Assembly (NCBI GenBank): GCA_963719005.1
Contig: CAVRAR010000015.1
Location: 62,001-126,000 of the forward strand
Reading direction: 5' to 3'
Origin: G963675935 sp963719005
GTDB taxonomy: Bacteria > Planctomycetota > Planctomycetia > Pirellulales > Thermoguttaceae
Length of the DNA stretch: 64,000 bases
In this document: in pieces, positions 47,070 to 56,108 of the stretch
Layout of the letters: each line of letters begins with the position of its first letter
Position numbering within the stretch: the first letter of the stretch is position 1
Notes under the pieces: model-generated
Databases searched by the model: none
Told to the model about the DNA's origin: nothing
Seen by the model: the letters and a program-made list of their open reading frames with translations, nothing else
Made by a program: the position numbers and the translations under genes

Positions 47070-48551
47070 CTACCTACTCGCTACTTCCCCATAAAGCCAC
47101 TGCCGTGCCACTTCGCGGTCGTCGTGCGGCAAACGTTCGTCGCCGACGATTTGACACGTTTCGTGTCCTTTGCCGGCGATCAGCACGCAATCGCCGGGCT
47201 CGGCCATGCCGAGCGCCCGGTGAATCGCCGCCGTGCGATCGGGAATCACCTGCACGGTGTCGCGGTTGACTAGCCCGGCGAGCACGTCGCGAAAGATCGC
47301 CAGCGGGTCTTCGTGACGCGGATTGTCGTTGGTGAGGATTGCGACGTCGGCGGCTTTCTCGACGGCTCGGCCCATCAGGGGCCGCTTCTGGCTGTCGCGC
47401 TGGCCACCGGCGCCAAAAACGCAGATCAGCCGGCCGGTCGTCACTTGCCGCACGGTCTTCAACACGCCGCTCAGCGCGTCGGGCGTGTGGGCGAAATCGA
47501 CAAAAACGCTGAACGGCTGCCCGCACTCGATCCGTTCCAGCCGGCCGGGCACGTGCCCGATCGATTCCAGCCCGCGAGCCACCGTGGTCAGTTCGATTCC
47601 GTAGGCCAATCCGACCGCGGCTGCCGCCATGCAGTTGTAGATGTGATGGCGGCCGATCATCTGCGTCCGCACCGGCACGGTTTCGCTGCCGGCCGTCAAG
47701 AGGAACGTCTGTTCGCTGGCGAATTGCTCGACCGGGACGGCCGTGATCTCGGCCGGCGAGTCGATGCCGATCGTCAGCGCTGGCCCGGCGTGGCGGCGCA
47801 AAAACTCGGCCGAACCAGGGTCGTCGGCGTTGAGCACCGCGAATCCCTCGATATTGAGATGGTCGAATATCTTCGCCTTTGCCTGGCGATAATCGCTCAA
47901 CGTGGCGTGATAGTCGAGATGGTCGCGGGTGACGTTGGTCACGCAGGCGGCGTCGAACTCCAAGCCGGCCACACGCGACTGGTCGAGCGCGTGGCTCGAG
48001 ACCTCCATTACGGCGTGGGTGCAGCCGTTGCGGACCATCCGCGACAGCAGCGACGCCAGCCGCTCGGGCGGAGGCGTGGTATGGGTCGATTCCTCGACGA
48101 TCCGGCCATCGAGGTATCCCAAAGTTCCGAGCACGCCCACCCGATGGTCTGCCGCCGAGAGCACGCCGGCAATCAGGCAACTTGTGGTCGTCTTGCCGTT
48201 GGTTCCGGTCACGCCGATCAGTTTCAAGTGCCGGCTTGGGGATCCGGCCAAGAGTTGGCACAGCCGGGCGAACGACTCGTGGGGATTCGGCACGACGCAC
48301 GACGGCACGGGCAATTCGGCGATGGGCCGTTCGGCAAGCACCGCCGCGCAGCCTCGGGCGACGGCGTCGGCCGCGAAATCGCGCCCGTCGCAGCGGCTTC
48401 CCGGCAGCGCGGCGAACAATTCGCCCTCACGGAGTTGGCGCGAATCGCTGGTGCAGCCGGAAATGTGGACGTCGTCGGCGCCGATGATTTCGGCCTCCGG
48501 CAACAACCGGCGCAGACTAACGACTTGCCCCAATTCGGGACAGACTTGCAT
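47070..48551 (-). CDS. murE: MurE ligase, meso-diaminopimelate type
   Basis: 493 residues; ATG 48551 (MQVCPELGQVVSLRRLLPEA). UDP-MurNAc-dipeptide ligase adding the third amino acid. N-domain: SGCTSDSRQLREGELFAAL. ATP loop IGVTGTNGKTTTSCLIAGVL. Core: STHTTPPPERLASLLSRMV, AVMEVSSHALDQSRVAG, VTRDHLDYHATLSDYRQAK. C-domain: VFVDFAHTPDALSGVL, VFGAGGQRDSQKRPLMG and TNDNPRHEDPLAIFRDV, where DNPR is the motif that selects meso-diaminopimelate. Intact. First gene of the mur run, 41 bp before murF. Divergent from the HTH-EIIA gene. Confidence 0.95.
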   Translation of the reverse strand: MQVCPELGQVVSLRRLLPEAEIIGADDVHISGCTSDSRQLREGELFAALPGSRCDGRDFAADAVARGCAAVLAERPIAELPVPSCVVPNPHESFARLCQLLAGSPSRHLKLIGVTGTNGKTTTSCLIAGVLSAADHRVGVLGTLGYLDGRIVEESTHTTPPPERLASLLSRMVRNGCTHAVMEVSSHALDQSRVAGLEFDAACVTNVTRDHLDYHATLSDYRQAKAKIFDHLNIEGFAVLNADDPGSAEFLRRHAGPALTIGIDSPAEITAVPVEQFASEQTFLLTAGSETVPVRTQMIGRHHIYNCMAAAAVGLAYGIELTTVARGLESIGHVPGRLERIECGQPFSVFVDFAHTPDALSGVLKTVRQVTTGRLICVFGAGGQRDSQKRPLMGRAVEKAADVAILTNDNPRHEDPLAIFRDVLAGLVNRDTVQVIPDRTAAIHRALGMAEPGDCVLIAGKGHETCQIVGDERLPHDDREVARQWLYGEVASR

Positions 48552-48768
48552 GGCCGCGGCCTCCCTGCCTTCGACGTTGTGAGCCGTCGTGGTGGGACCG
48601 CGCTGCGCTTGTCCCATCCTACGCCCTGCGCGGGAACAGACATCCCTCATCCCTGCCCTTCCCACCCACGGTTGGCGGCTGAGGGATTGTCCGAAATCCG
48701 GCCGTCCTGTCAAGGGAGAAATCGACTTGGGATGGACAGAGGGGTGGACGGCGGCCAATAATAGGGCC
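48552..48768. other. Divergent intergenic region between murE and the HTH-EIIA gene
   Basis: 217 bases that should hold both divergent promoters. I see no clear pair of -35/-10 boxes and no repeat unit. Confidence 0.4.
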
Positions 48769-49472
48769 ATGCCGTACCGCGATTTTGACGTCAACAGCCT
48801 GGCCCGCTACTTGCACACGACCCCCCAGCAGGTGGAGAAGCTGGCGGAGCGGGGTAAGCTGCCCGGCCGCAAAGTGAGCGGCCAATGGCGTTTTTCCAAG
48901 CCCGACATCCACCACTGGTTCGAGCGGCGGATCGGGGCGTCGGACGAGTTGGAATTGCTCGAAGTCGAGTCGGTTTTGCAGCGGTCGTCGCCGACCGAGG
49001 ACGAGTGCGAAGTCTGCATCGCCGAAATGCTTCCGGTCGAGGCCATCGCCGTGCCGCTTTGCGCCGAACCCGCAACTCGGTGATCGACGCGATGGTCGAG
49101 CTGGCCGCGCAAACTGGCTGGCTCTGGGACACGAAGGAGATGGCCGAGGCGGTGAAAGTCCGCGAAGACATGCACACGACCGCGTTGGAAAACGGCGTGG
49201 CGCTGCTGCATCCGCGGCGTCCGATGGCGAAAATCCTCAGCCAGCCGTTTCTGGCGCTGGGTTGCACGACCAGCGGCATTCCCTTCGGCGGCGACGGCCC
49301 CTTGACCGACGTCTTCTTCCTGATCTGTTCGATGGAAGATCGCGGCCATCTCCGTGTGTTGGCACGGCTCAGCCGGGTTCTCACCTCGCCCGGCTTCCTC
49401 AATGCGTTGCACCAAGCTCCCGATGCCGCGGCAGCGCACCAGTTAATCGTCGAGACGGAGGAGAAGCTGTGA
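48769..49472 (+). CDS. HTH-EIIA(Ntr/Fru)-type regulator, one frameshift
   Basis: About 234 residues; ATG 48769. The N-terminal part is an excisionase/MerR-like helix-turn-helix: NSLARYLHTTPQQVEKLAER then GRKVSGQWRFSKPDIHHWFE. A linker of about 50 residues follows, with a shift near 49070. The second part is a type-2 PTS EIIA domain: LAAQTGWLWDTKEMAEAVKV, TTALENGVALLHPRRPM (His in LLHPR is the phosphorylation site), ALGCTTSGIPFGGDGPL, DVFFLICSMEDRGHLRVLAR. Fused HTH-EIIA proteins are known in planctomycetes; they likely respond to PTS phosphoryl state. The stop overlaps the next start (GTGA). Confidence 0.8.
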
Positions 49473-50416
49473 ACGTGCAGAATCGAGGGCAGGGAGGGCT
49501 GGACACTTCAGTGCCCAGCGAAGCTGACGCGGAGGATGCGGGGCTCTTGATTCTCGTCCTCGGCGACGCAACCCGCCCAGAATTCCGCGAAACGCGGGTC
49601 TGTTTGGGAAGATGGGGAAACGTAGTAGACTTTTCTGACGCCAATTCGGCAGTGGCGGCGTTGTCGGAAGATCGTTTCTCGCCCGACGTGATCGTTGTGG
49701 CGCAGGCATTTCCCGGCCAGTTCTCGCACGAGACGATCGATCGTCTGCGGCGATCGGCCCCGTTGGCCCGCGTGCTGGGCCTGATGGGAAGTTGGTGCGA
49801 GGGGGAGATGCGGAGCGGTTCGCCTTGGCCGGCGACGGTGCGAACCTATTGGCATCAATGGCCGGCCCGCGGCAATCGGGAGTTGTCCCGTCTGGCGACT
49901 GGCCAGCCGTGTTCGTGGGCGCTGCCTTTGACGGCCACCGAGGAAGAGCGGCTGCTGGTCGATGTCACCCGGTCACCGTGTTCGCCAACGTGTGCCACTG
50001 CTTGGAACAAGCAGTGCCCGGGGCAGACTTCCGCGCCGTCACTGCTTGTTCCAAGCAGTGGCACACTCGTTGTGGTTCGCTCGCGTTCGCGTGAGATGGC
50101 CGAATGGCTGTCGGCGGCCTGCCGCAGCCGCGGACTTGTCACGATCTGGCAGCGTGACCCGGCATTCGCTCGCGTGGAAGGAGCAGCGGCAGCGATTTTC
50201 GACGGCACGGACCTTTGCGACGGCGAATGCGACGCGCTCGGCCGATTTGTCAGGGCGTTGCGGCCCGCCCCCGTGATCGCGCTGGTGTCGTTCCCGCGGA
50301 TCGAGGATCACGATCGCGCCCTATCGGCCGGTGCCTCGGTCGTGCTCTCGAAGCCGTTGCTGGTTGAAGATTTGCTGGCGTCCCTGGACCTTTCGATCAC
50401 GGCAGAAGCGGTGTGA
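49469..50416 (+). CDS. Protein with two receiver-like domains, REP-type insertion in frame
   Basis: 315 residues from GTG 49469, overlapping the HTH-EIIA stop. First half: LLILVLGDATRPEFRETRVC, DRFSPDVIVVAQAFPGQFSH and RSAPLARVLGLMG, a receiver-like alpha/beta fold. Second half: LVVVRSRSREMAEWLSAACR, GAAAAIFDGTDLCDGECDAL, APVIALVSFPRIEDHDRALS and SVVLSKPLLVEDLLASLDL with the conserved KP. The usual phospho-acceptor Asp and acidic pair are not evident. Residues 175-199 (CATAWNKQC to VPSSGT) are encoded exactly by a 75-bp inverted repeat. Probably a signalling partner of the upstream gene. Confidence 0.7.
   Translation: MNVQNRGQGGLDTSVPSEADAEDAGLLILVLGDATRPEFRETRVCLGRWGNVVDFSDANSAVAALSEDRFSPDVIVVAQAFPGQFSHETIDRLRRSAPLARVLGLMGSWCEGEMRSGSPWPATVRTYWHQWPARGNRELSRLATGQPCSWALPLTATEEERLLVDVTRSPCSPTCATAWNKQCPGQTSAPSLLVPSSGTLVVVRSRSREMAEWLSAACRSRGLVTIWQRDPAFARVEGAAAAIFDGTDLCDGECDALGRFVRALRPAPVIALVSFPRIEDHDRALSAGASVVLSKPLLVEDLLASLDLSITAEAV
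49991..50065. repeat. TGTGCCACTGCTTGG-type inverted pair, in frame inside a gene
   Basis: Arms 49991-50016 and 50040-50065 are exact 26-nt complements with a 23-base spacer. Each arm has the inner palindrome CACTGCTTGGAACAAGCAGTG-type (8-bp stem). The total, 75 bp, is exactly 25 codons and starts at a codon boundary, so the host frame stays open. Confidence 0.9.
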
Positions 50417-50418
50417 CA

Positions 50419-50494
50419 ATAGCCGGGAGTCAACGACTCCCGGAATGTGGACCGACCCGCGACCGCCCACCGGGAGCCGTTGGCTCCCGGCTAT
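50419..50494. repeat. ATAGCCGGGAG-type inverted pair
   Basis: Same type as 38112-38187: left unit 50419-50443, right unit 50470-50494, spacer again 26 bases starting AATG. The right inner stem is GGGAGCCGTTGGCTCCC. It lies two bases after the stop of the receiver-like gene. Confidence 0.85.
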
Positions 50495-50536
50495 TCTCAT
50501 GCGTTGTTGCGTTGCCCATCCAAGCAGCAGCCGGCC

Positions 50537-52096
50537 TTACCACGGCTGTACCGGATTACGGTCGGCCCGCTGGAAGAGATAGCGAAGCGTCTCGATTTGC
50601 TTTGCGTCTTTCGGCCATGTCATGTAATGGACCGATCCGTCGCAGAAGCCGAGGTTGAAACCATCCTTGTAGAAATGGCCGAGTCCCTTCATGGGATCGT
50701 TCGGATCGAACTGTAAGTCTTCCGGCTTGGTCCAAATCACCGCGTGTTCGTCGTCCGCCTCGACCGTCATGATCGTGTTCGACGTGCCGTCGGTGATGTC
50801 CTTGAATTGCGTCGGCTTATTGGCTTCGAAAACCGCGCCGCCGCCGACGGGCATGAGATAGTTCGTGCGGCCTTTCTCCGTTTTCGACATCGGCATACGA
50901 TAGACTGACGGCATTTTGTCGATCAGCGTGCGGTTGTGCGGACTGTCCCAAGGCTCGTCGAGATGGAACTGCTTGAAGAAGGAATTCTGGTCGATGAAGG
51001 GAAGAATGTGGACTCGCCAACTCAAAAGCGGCTTGCCGTCCTTGCCGAAACTGGCAGGCAAGGGGAGATGGCTGTTCGCGCTGTTATAACTGTGCATCGC
51101 CAAGGCAATCCCCATGAGATTGTTCCTAGACTGCAATCGCGCGCGCGCTGGCTGCGCATGACCTCGATCGGCGGCGTGACGAGCGATAGCAGTTTTTCGA
51201 CGCCCTGGTTCTGCTCATTCAAGACCAAGACAAGGCGATCGCCTTCGACCTTCGGCGCGAGCACGGCGGCGGCCTCGGCGAACTTGGGCAGGAGCGATCG
51301 AACCTCTTTGCACGCGCCGGCCAGTTGCAGCATTTCGGCCAGCTTCGTGCGGAGCGCCTCGGCCGACTGCGCGTCGGCCGACTTGATCGTCAGCCGCAGC
51401 GACAGGTGCGGCGGCAGATCGATTCCCGCCGCCGCCCATAAAACGCCGCGGGCGAGGACGGTCGTCGGTCCGCCGCCAAGCTCCTTGGGAACTTGCGGCA
51501 GTAGTTCTTCGATTACCCGCGACGTGTACGCCGGGGGAATGAGAGCCACTTGCACCGCGGCGTCGCCGGCCGCCCAAAACGCCGCCGCCAATTCGGGGCG
51601 CGCGGCCGGCTGAAACTTGCCGAGGGGTGTGCCTGGGTCATCAAAACCGAATGCCAACGCGCCGTCGACCACTTGGCCCGCCCCGGCCGGAACGCGCAGC
51701 GATCGCTCGGATGGCTGTCACATCGGCGTCGGGCGGCAAGGGAACCACCGAGAACACCTTCGGCATCCAGCCCACGTCGCTTTGCCCGCCGGGGGTTGCG
51801 ATCACGTAGAATTCCTTGATGCCGGCTCGAATCGCCTCGTGGAGTTGCTTCGCTACACGCTGCTTTTTCTCGGCGAGTTCGCCCTGGGGGATGGGTTGGA
51901 ACCGCGCAAATATGTCGAACGCGGCGGACGTATCGACCCGGGTAAGATCGAAGCGTACGACGACGGCCGTTTCGGCTTCGATGAACGGCGCGATCGCCTT
52001 CGCCCGAGCGGCGGCGTCAGACTTGGCATCGGCATGGGCGAGAGCCGACGCGGCCAATAGAACAATTGCGGACAGGCAACGGATCAACGGTTTCAT
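50537..52096 (-). CDS. Secreted DUF1559-domain protein, two frameshifts
   Basis: About 519 residues; ATG 52096, AGGAG upstream. Signal peptide MKPLIRCLSAIVLLAASALA. A first domain of about 330 residues is unknown: VVVRFDLTRVDTSAAFDIFA, EFYVIATPGGQSDVGWMP, and after a shift near 51690 PELAAAFWAAGDAAVQVAL and ALRTKLAEMLQLAGACKEV. A shift near 51130 leads to the DUF1559 part: QSRNNLMGIALAMHSYNS, LLSWRVHILPFIDQNSF, FKDITDGTSNTIMTVEAD and FNLGFCDGSVHYM with the DG motif. Family abundant in planctomycetes, usually with a pilin-like start; here the domain is at the end of a longer secreted protein. Last gene of the second sigma locus. Confidence 0.8.
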
Positions 52097-52118
52097 TATT
52101 TGTTCTCCTGAAAGTCGG

Positions 52119-53594
52119 TTATTTTGTCTTGGGCATGAGCGTGATTTCGTATCGCCGATACCAGTTGTTTGGTCCCGTTTCCGCCGTCAAGACGGCCTTG
52201 TTGCCTTCTCGATGGTAAATGAACGATCCGCCGTCATAGGGGTTCTTCGGAATGGGCACTTCCGTAACGTCGCTCAAACGGTCGGGCCACTGGCCGTCGT
52301 GTGCGGCGGCATGAAGCCGCATCGCCTCGAAAACCCGCAGAATGGCCATCGCCCACTCGCATCGCGTTTCGGCCTCTTTTGCCGCCGCGCTCGCGGGAAG
52401 CAGCAGAGAAGCGACCGGGATGATCTCCTTGGCGCGAACTGTCGCCGCCATTTGCCGTTCGGCCAATTCCTGCCCTCTCCTCCCCTCCGCCGCCGGCAAG
52501 AAGAACCATTTGAACTGTTCGTCGCTAAGTTCGTTATAGACTTGCACCGTGTAGAGGAGGATGACCTGGGCAACGGGCATTGCCTCGACTTCGGCCACGG
52601 TGCGCCCGTTCTCGATCAGATATTGTTTCGCGCGGGGATAGCCCTGAATTGCCGTGATTGCGACCAGCGTCGTCGGATCGCGCGTTATCGGGTAAGTCCG
52701 GTTGTCGGAGAATTGCAGGACATTTCCGACGACCTTGATCAACAACTCGCGCCACTCATCGGGCGAGAGCTTTTTCTTATCCAAGTCGCGCAGCTCGGGG
52801 AACTGGAGGTAGAGCATGTTCGACTCCGCCTCGCCGCCCGGCCGCATATCGACCAACGGGCGCGGGAGCGTGCTCAAGGCCCAGTAGAGGTTCGGTGCGT
52901 CGGGCTGCTGCACGAACTGCTGCACTTGCCACGACATGATCGATTCGATCGTCACGCCGACCAGCCCGCTGACGAGCGTCTGCGATTGGGCAACGTGCCG
53001 CGCCTGTGCGTATCCGCTTTGCAGCGTTCGCACCGCCTCGTCATACTTGCCCTCGGCGATCTCCAGATGCGCCTTGGCCGACAACAGCCGGGCATAGGAG
53101 CGAGCCTCCTGGATCTCAGGAAGCAGAATGGCGATGTAATTACCCTCGTGAATCGGTTGCTCCCAGTCGCACGACTCGAATCGCGCCGCCCGTTCGATGT
53201 CGGTAAAGATTCCTCCCGGTCCGAACATACCGATGTCATTCGCTAGCAGTTTTTCGCGAGCCGCTTTCTCTCGCGGATCGCCGATCGGGATTTCCATCCA
53301 CTTTTCGGCCTGGAACCAGGGGCCGCCATCCGCATAGAGCCTGTTGAAGAAGCCGTTCCGTTCGGCGGGGATTCGGTTCCACCAGACGGCCGCATTGCCC
53401 GGCCGGCGATCGGGAAGCGGCGGCAGGAGTTGATACTTCAGCGCCGGCCGAGCTTCGGCCGCCGGATACAGCACGATTTGCATCGTCGTCTGGTCGTCCG
53501 CCGCGCCAGGCGATTCTGCGGCCGCCGTTTGACGCAGCGCCGCGGGCGAGAGAACCGCCGCCAGCGTTACGAGAATTCCAACGAGAACTCGCAT
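52119..53594 (-). CDS. Secreted protein of unknown function
   Basis: 491 residues; ATG 53594 with AGGAG eight bases upstream. Signal peptide MRVLVGILVTLAAVLSPAAL. The mature part begins with a beta-like segment TTMQIVLYPAAEARPALKYQ, then RNGFFNRLYADGGPWFQ and helices LLSAKAHLEIAEGKYDEAVR, TLQSGYAQARHVAQSQTLVS, with pairs like TPR. C-terminal stretch AMAILRVFEAMRLHAAAHDG and VPIPKNPYDGGSFIYHREG. This last part resembles a pattern found at the end of several planctomycete proteins. I do not recognise a named family. Begins 90 bp after the membrane protein stop. Confidence 0.6.
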   Translation of the reverse strand: MRVLVGILVTLAAVLSPAALRQTAAAESPGAADDQTTMQIVLYPAAEARPALKYQLLPPLPDRRPGNAAVWWNRIPAERNGFFNRLYADGGPWFQAEKWMEIPIGDPREKAAREKLLANDIGMFGPGGIFTDIERAARFESCDWEQPIHEGNYIAILLPEIQEARSYARLLSAKAHLEIAEGKYDEAVRTLQSGYAQARHVAQSQTLVSGLVGVTIESIMSWQVQQFVQQPDAPNLYWALSTLPRPLVDMRPGGEAESNMLYLQFPELRDLDKKKLSPDEWRELLIKVVGNVLQFSDNRTYPITRDPTTLVAITAIQGYPRAKQYLIENGRTVAEVEAMPVAQVILLYTVQVYNELSDEQFKWFFLPAAEGRRGQELAERQMAATVRAKEIIPVASLLLPASAAAKEAETRCEWAMAILRVFEAMRLHAAAHDGQWPDRLSDVTEVPIPKNPYDGGSFIYHREGNKAVLTAETGPNNWYRRYEITLMPKTK

Positions 53595-53684
53595 GATTGT
53601 GCTCCTGAATAGTTTTGGGTTCTGATTCCTGCGCACCGCATGGAAGCGAGGGTTCTTGCGACGTTCGTTCTCGGAGAGTCATCG

Positions 53685-54287
53685 CTACGAACCGTGTAGA
53701 CTCTCCTGCTTCAACAGACGATCCAGTTGCTCTCGATAGCTTAGAACCGGCTCCGTGGCGTTCGTCGTCGCGGCAACCGCCGAGGCCGGCGATCTCCACG
53801 AATCCACACCAAAGCGGAGCACTTGATCGCGGAGATCCAAATAGGCCGTTTCGTCGGATCCAGAAACAGGATAATTCCTCGCTACGTTTCTGGCGGGCAA
53901 CCAAGACTCGGGGGCGGCCTGTCTCCCGGCGGACGCCGCCATCGGAAGCGAAACGCCGTCTCCGCCGCCCGGCGCGGCAGCAGGCGGCGCAACGCGGGCG
54001 GCCAACGCCACCAGCAACGCGGCCGCTACAGCAGTCATTGCGGAGAACGCCGCCGGCCACGCCCAACGACGTTTGTCGCCTCGGCGGGAGGAAACGGCGC
54101 CGCAGCGACTGCATAGGAATTGGCCGGCCACCTGAGAGTCGCCGCCCGACAGGTTTTGGTTCAGCGTCGCCTCTTGAGCCAACAGGAACCGCCAGCGGGG
54201 GTCGAGCCCATCGGCACGAGGGCGAAGCGAGGCCAACGCTTCCTCGAACGTCTTCAGGTCTTCGTTTTCTTTTTCGTCCCCGAACAT
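53685..54287 (-). CDS. Single-span membrane protein next to ECF sigma factor, probable anti-sigma role
   Basis: 200 residues. N-terminal acidic stretch FEEALASLRPRADGLDPRWR, FLLAQEATLNQNLSGGD, a small Cys pair CSRCG, a membrane span at about 77-97, then an exported part with YLDLRDQVLRFGVDSW. Its start lies inside the sigma gene (34-base overlap), so the two are translated together, which argues for a sigma/anti-sigma pair. Confidence 0.6.
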   Translation of the reverse strand: MFGDEKENEDLKTFEEALASLRPRADGLDPRWRFLLAQEATLNQNLSGGDSQVAGQFLCSRCGAVSSRRGDKRRWAWPAAFSAMTAVAAALLVALAARVAPPAAAPGGGDGVSLPMAASAGRQAAPESWLPARNVARNYPVSGSDETAYLDLRDQVLRFGVDSWRSPASAVAATTNATEPVLSYREQLDRLLKQESLHGS

Positions 54288-54763
54288 GATGCATCCAACC
54301 TTTCTCGCAAAGCCGCCAGCCCCCGCTGGTAGCTGCGGTAAACCTTGCTCAGCGACATCTCGCTTACGCGAGCGATCTCCTCGAACGGCAGCCCACCCCA
54401 GAGCCGGGCGACGATCACCTCGCGCTGCTCGATGGGCAGGCGTTTCAGCGCATCGGTTGCCGCGGCGGCGTCCAAGCGGTCGCCCTCGGCCGGCTCAAAC
54501 CAGGGCTCGCCGCGCGCGGCCGCCGCCGTCTCGCGACGCGACTGCCGACCTCGCGATCGCGCGGCGTTGATCGCCCTGTTCCGAACGACCCGATACATCC
54601 AACCTACCGGATTGTCGGGAGCGACGACCTGGCGGACCAACAACAGGAACGCCTCTTGCACAACGTCCTCCGGTGCATTGCACCACTGCCGCGCGTACAG
54701 GACCAGCGCATTGCGGTGCTCGTCCCAAAGCCGCGTCACTGCTTGTGGGCTGAGGATGCTCAT
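54254..54763 (-). CDS. ECF-type sigma-70 factor
   Basis: 169 residues. Region 2: TRLWDEHRNALVLYARQWCN, APEDVVQEAFLLLVRQV and NPVGWMYRVVRNRAINAAR. Region 4: ALKRLPIEQREVIVARLWGG, LPFEEIARVSEMSLSKVYRS. It heads the second sigma locus and overlaps the next gene. Not close in sequence to the other sigma factor in the window. Confidence 0.9.
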   Translation of the reverse strand: MSILSPQAVTRLWDEHRNALVLYARQWCNAPEDVVQEAFLLLVRQVVAPDNPVGWMYRVVRNRAINAARSRGRQSRRETAAAARGEPWFEPAEGDRLDAAAATDALKRLPIEQREVIVARLWGGLPFEEIARVSEMSLSKVYRSYQRGLAALRERLDASCSGTKKKTKT

Positions 54764-54889
54764 CCGGCGTCTCTTGCAACAGCGGTCTCCAATAGAAAGA
54801 CACCGCCGGGCCGGCGATTTTTTCGCGGGGTTGGAGAATCCGCGCGAACGTGAGGCAATTCGCGTGCGAAACCACAGGCGATTTGGCGG

Positions 54890-55915
54890 CTACTTCTCGA
54901 TTTTTCCGAACACCATCCGGCCGGCGCTGGTTTGCAGGACGCTGGTGACGGCGATCGGGACGGTTTGGTTGAGCCGGTCGCGTCCCGATTCGATAACGAC
55001 CATGGTGCCGTCTTCGAGATACCCGATGCCCTGGCCCGGCTCCTCGCCGACCTTGACGACGCGGACTTCGATCCGTTCGCCCGGCAGGAATACGGGCTTC
55101 AGCGAGTTGGCCAGGTCGTTGAGGTTGATCACGGTGACGCCCTGGAGTTTGGCGACTTTGTTGAGATTGTAGTCGTTGGTGATCAACTTGCCTTGGAGGT
55201 GTTTGGCCAGCGCCACAAGCTTCAGATCGACGGAGAGGCCGGCGAACTCGGGCAGGTCGCGTTCGTGGATAACCAGTTCGATGTTCTTGTTGCCGCGAAG
55301 GCGGTTGAGGATGTCGAGCCCTCGTCGGCCGCGGCCGCGGCGAAGCCGATCGGAGCTGTCGGCCACCGCCTGCAATTCGCTGATAACGAACTTGGGCATG
55401 ATCAATTGCCCGTCGAAAACGCCGGTCTCGACGACGTCGGCGATCCGCCCGTCGATCACCACGCTCGTGTCGAGAATACAGGGCTTGAGCCCTTTGACTT
55501 CCTTGGCAAACTCGACGTAAGGGATGATGAAGCGGAAGTCATTCTTGGTCTGTATCAAGATGCTGATGCAGATGTAGCACAGCCCGGCCCCCGTCGCCAG
55601 TTGAATAAAATGGTGCAGCAGTTTTTGGGGTTCGGTGGGGTGCTCGGGCATCAGCGGCGCCCATGCCAACTCCAGAACCGTCGTCGTAAGCAGGCCGACG
55701 AGCAGGCCGAAAAAGACGGCCGAGATGGTCTCGATCCGTTTTCGCCGCACGATGACGTCCAGGCTGATCGTTGCAAGGGCAAGCACGATGATGCCAACGA
55801 AAACACTGATGTTGAGAGAGAGGTTGTCTTGAGGAAGCATGCCGGACCGGATGACGGAGACGCCCAGCCCGGCTGCCACCAACACGAACACGCAACGGAG
55901 GATGATTAGGCCCAT
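54890..55915 (-). CDS. PIN/TRAM-domain membrane protein (YacL-type)
   Basis: 341 residues. Four membrane spans in the first 125 residues (IILRCVFVLVAAGLGVSVI, LNISVFVGIIVLALATISLD, ISAVFFGLLVGLLTTTVLEL, AGLCYICISILIQTK). The PIN nuclease domain begins CILDTSVVIDGRIADVVET (two Asp), IMPKFVISELQAVADSSDRL, RRGLDILNRLRGNKNIEL and DLKLVALAKHLQGKLITNDY. A TRAM domain follows: LPGERIEVRVVKVGEEPGQG. The family is widespread (Bacillus YacL) and poorly characterised; nuclease activity is inferred. Confidence 0.9.
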   Translation of the reverse strand: MGLIILRCVFVLVAAGLGVSVIRSGMLPQDNLSLNISVFVGIIVLALATISLDVIVRRKRIETISAVFFGLLVGLLTTTVLELAWAPLMPEHPTEPQKLLHHFIQLATGAGLCYICISILIQTKNDFRFIIPYVEFAKEVKGLKPCILDTSVVIDGRIADVVETGVFDGQLIMPKFVISELQAVADSSDRLRRGRGRRGLDILNRLRGNKNIELVIHERDLPEFAGLSVDLKLVALAKHLQGKLITNDYNLNKVAKLQGVTVINLNDLANSLKPVFLPGERIEVRVVKVGEEPGQGIGYLEDGTMVVIESGRDRLNQTVPIAVTSVLQTSAGRMVFGKIEK

Positions 55916-56108
55916 AGGAGTGGTATGGATTGGGGTAATGGATGGTGGGTATAGATCACGATATAGAGAGCCGATGACAGGGGACGTCGGGCCACCGGCG
56001 CAACGCCCAGTTGCCGTGCTTCAATAATACCTCGATTGTAGGTGTCAGGAATGGAAACAGGAAGTGCCCCCCCTTTATTGATTTCCGGCCCCTGGCCACA
56101 ATAGCCTT

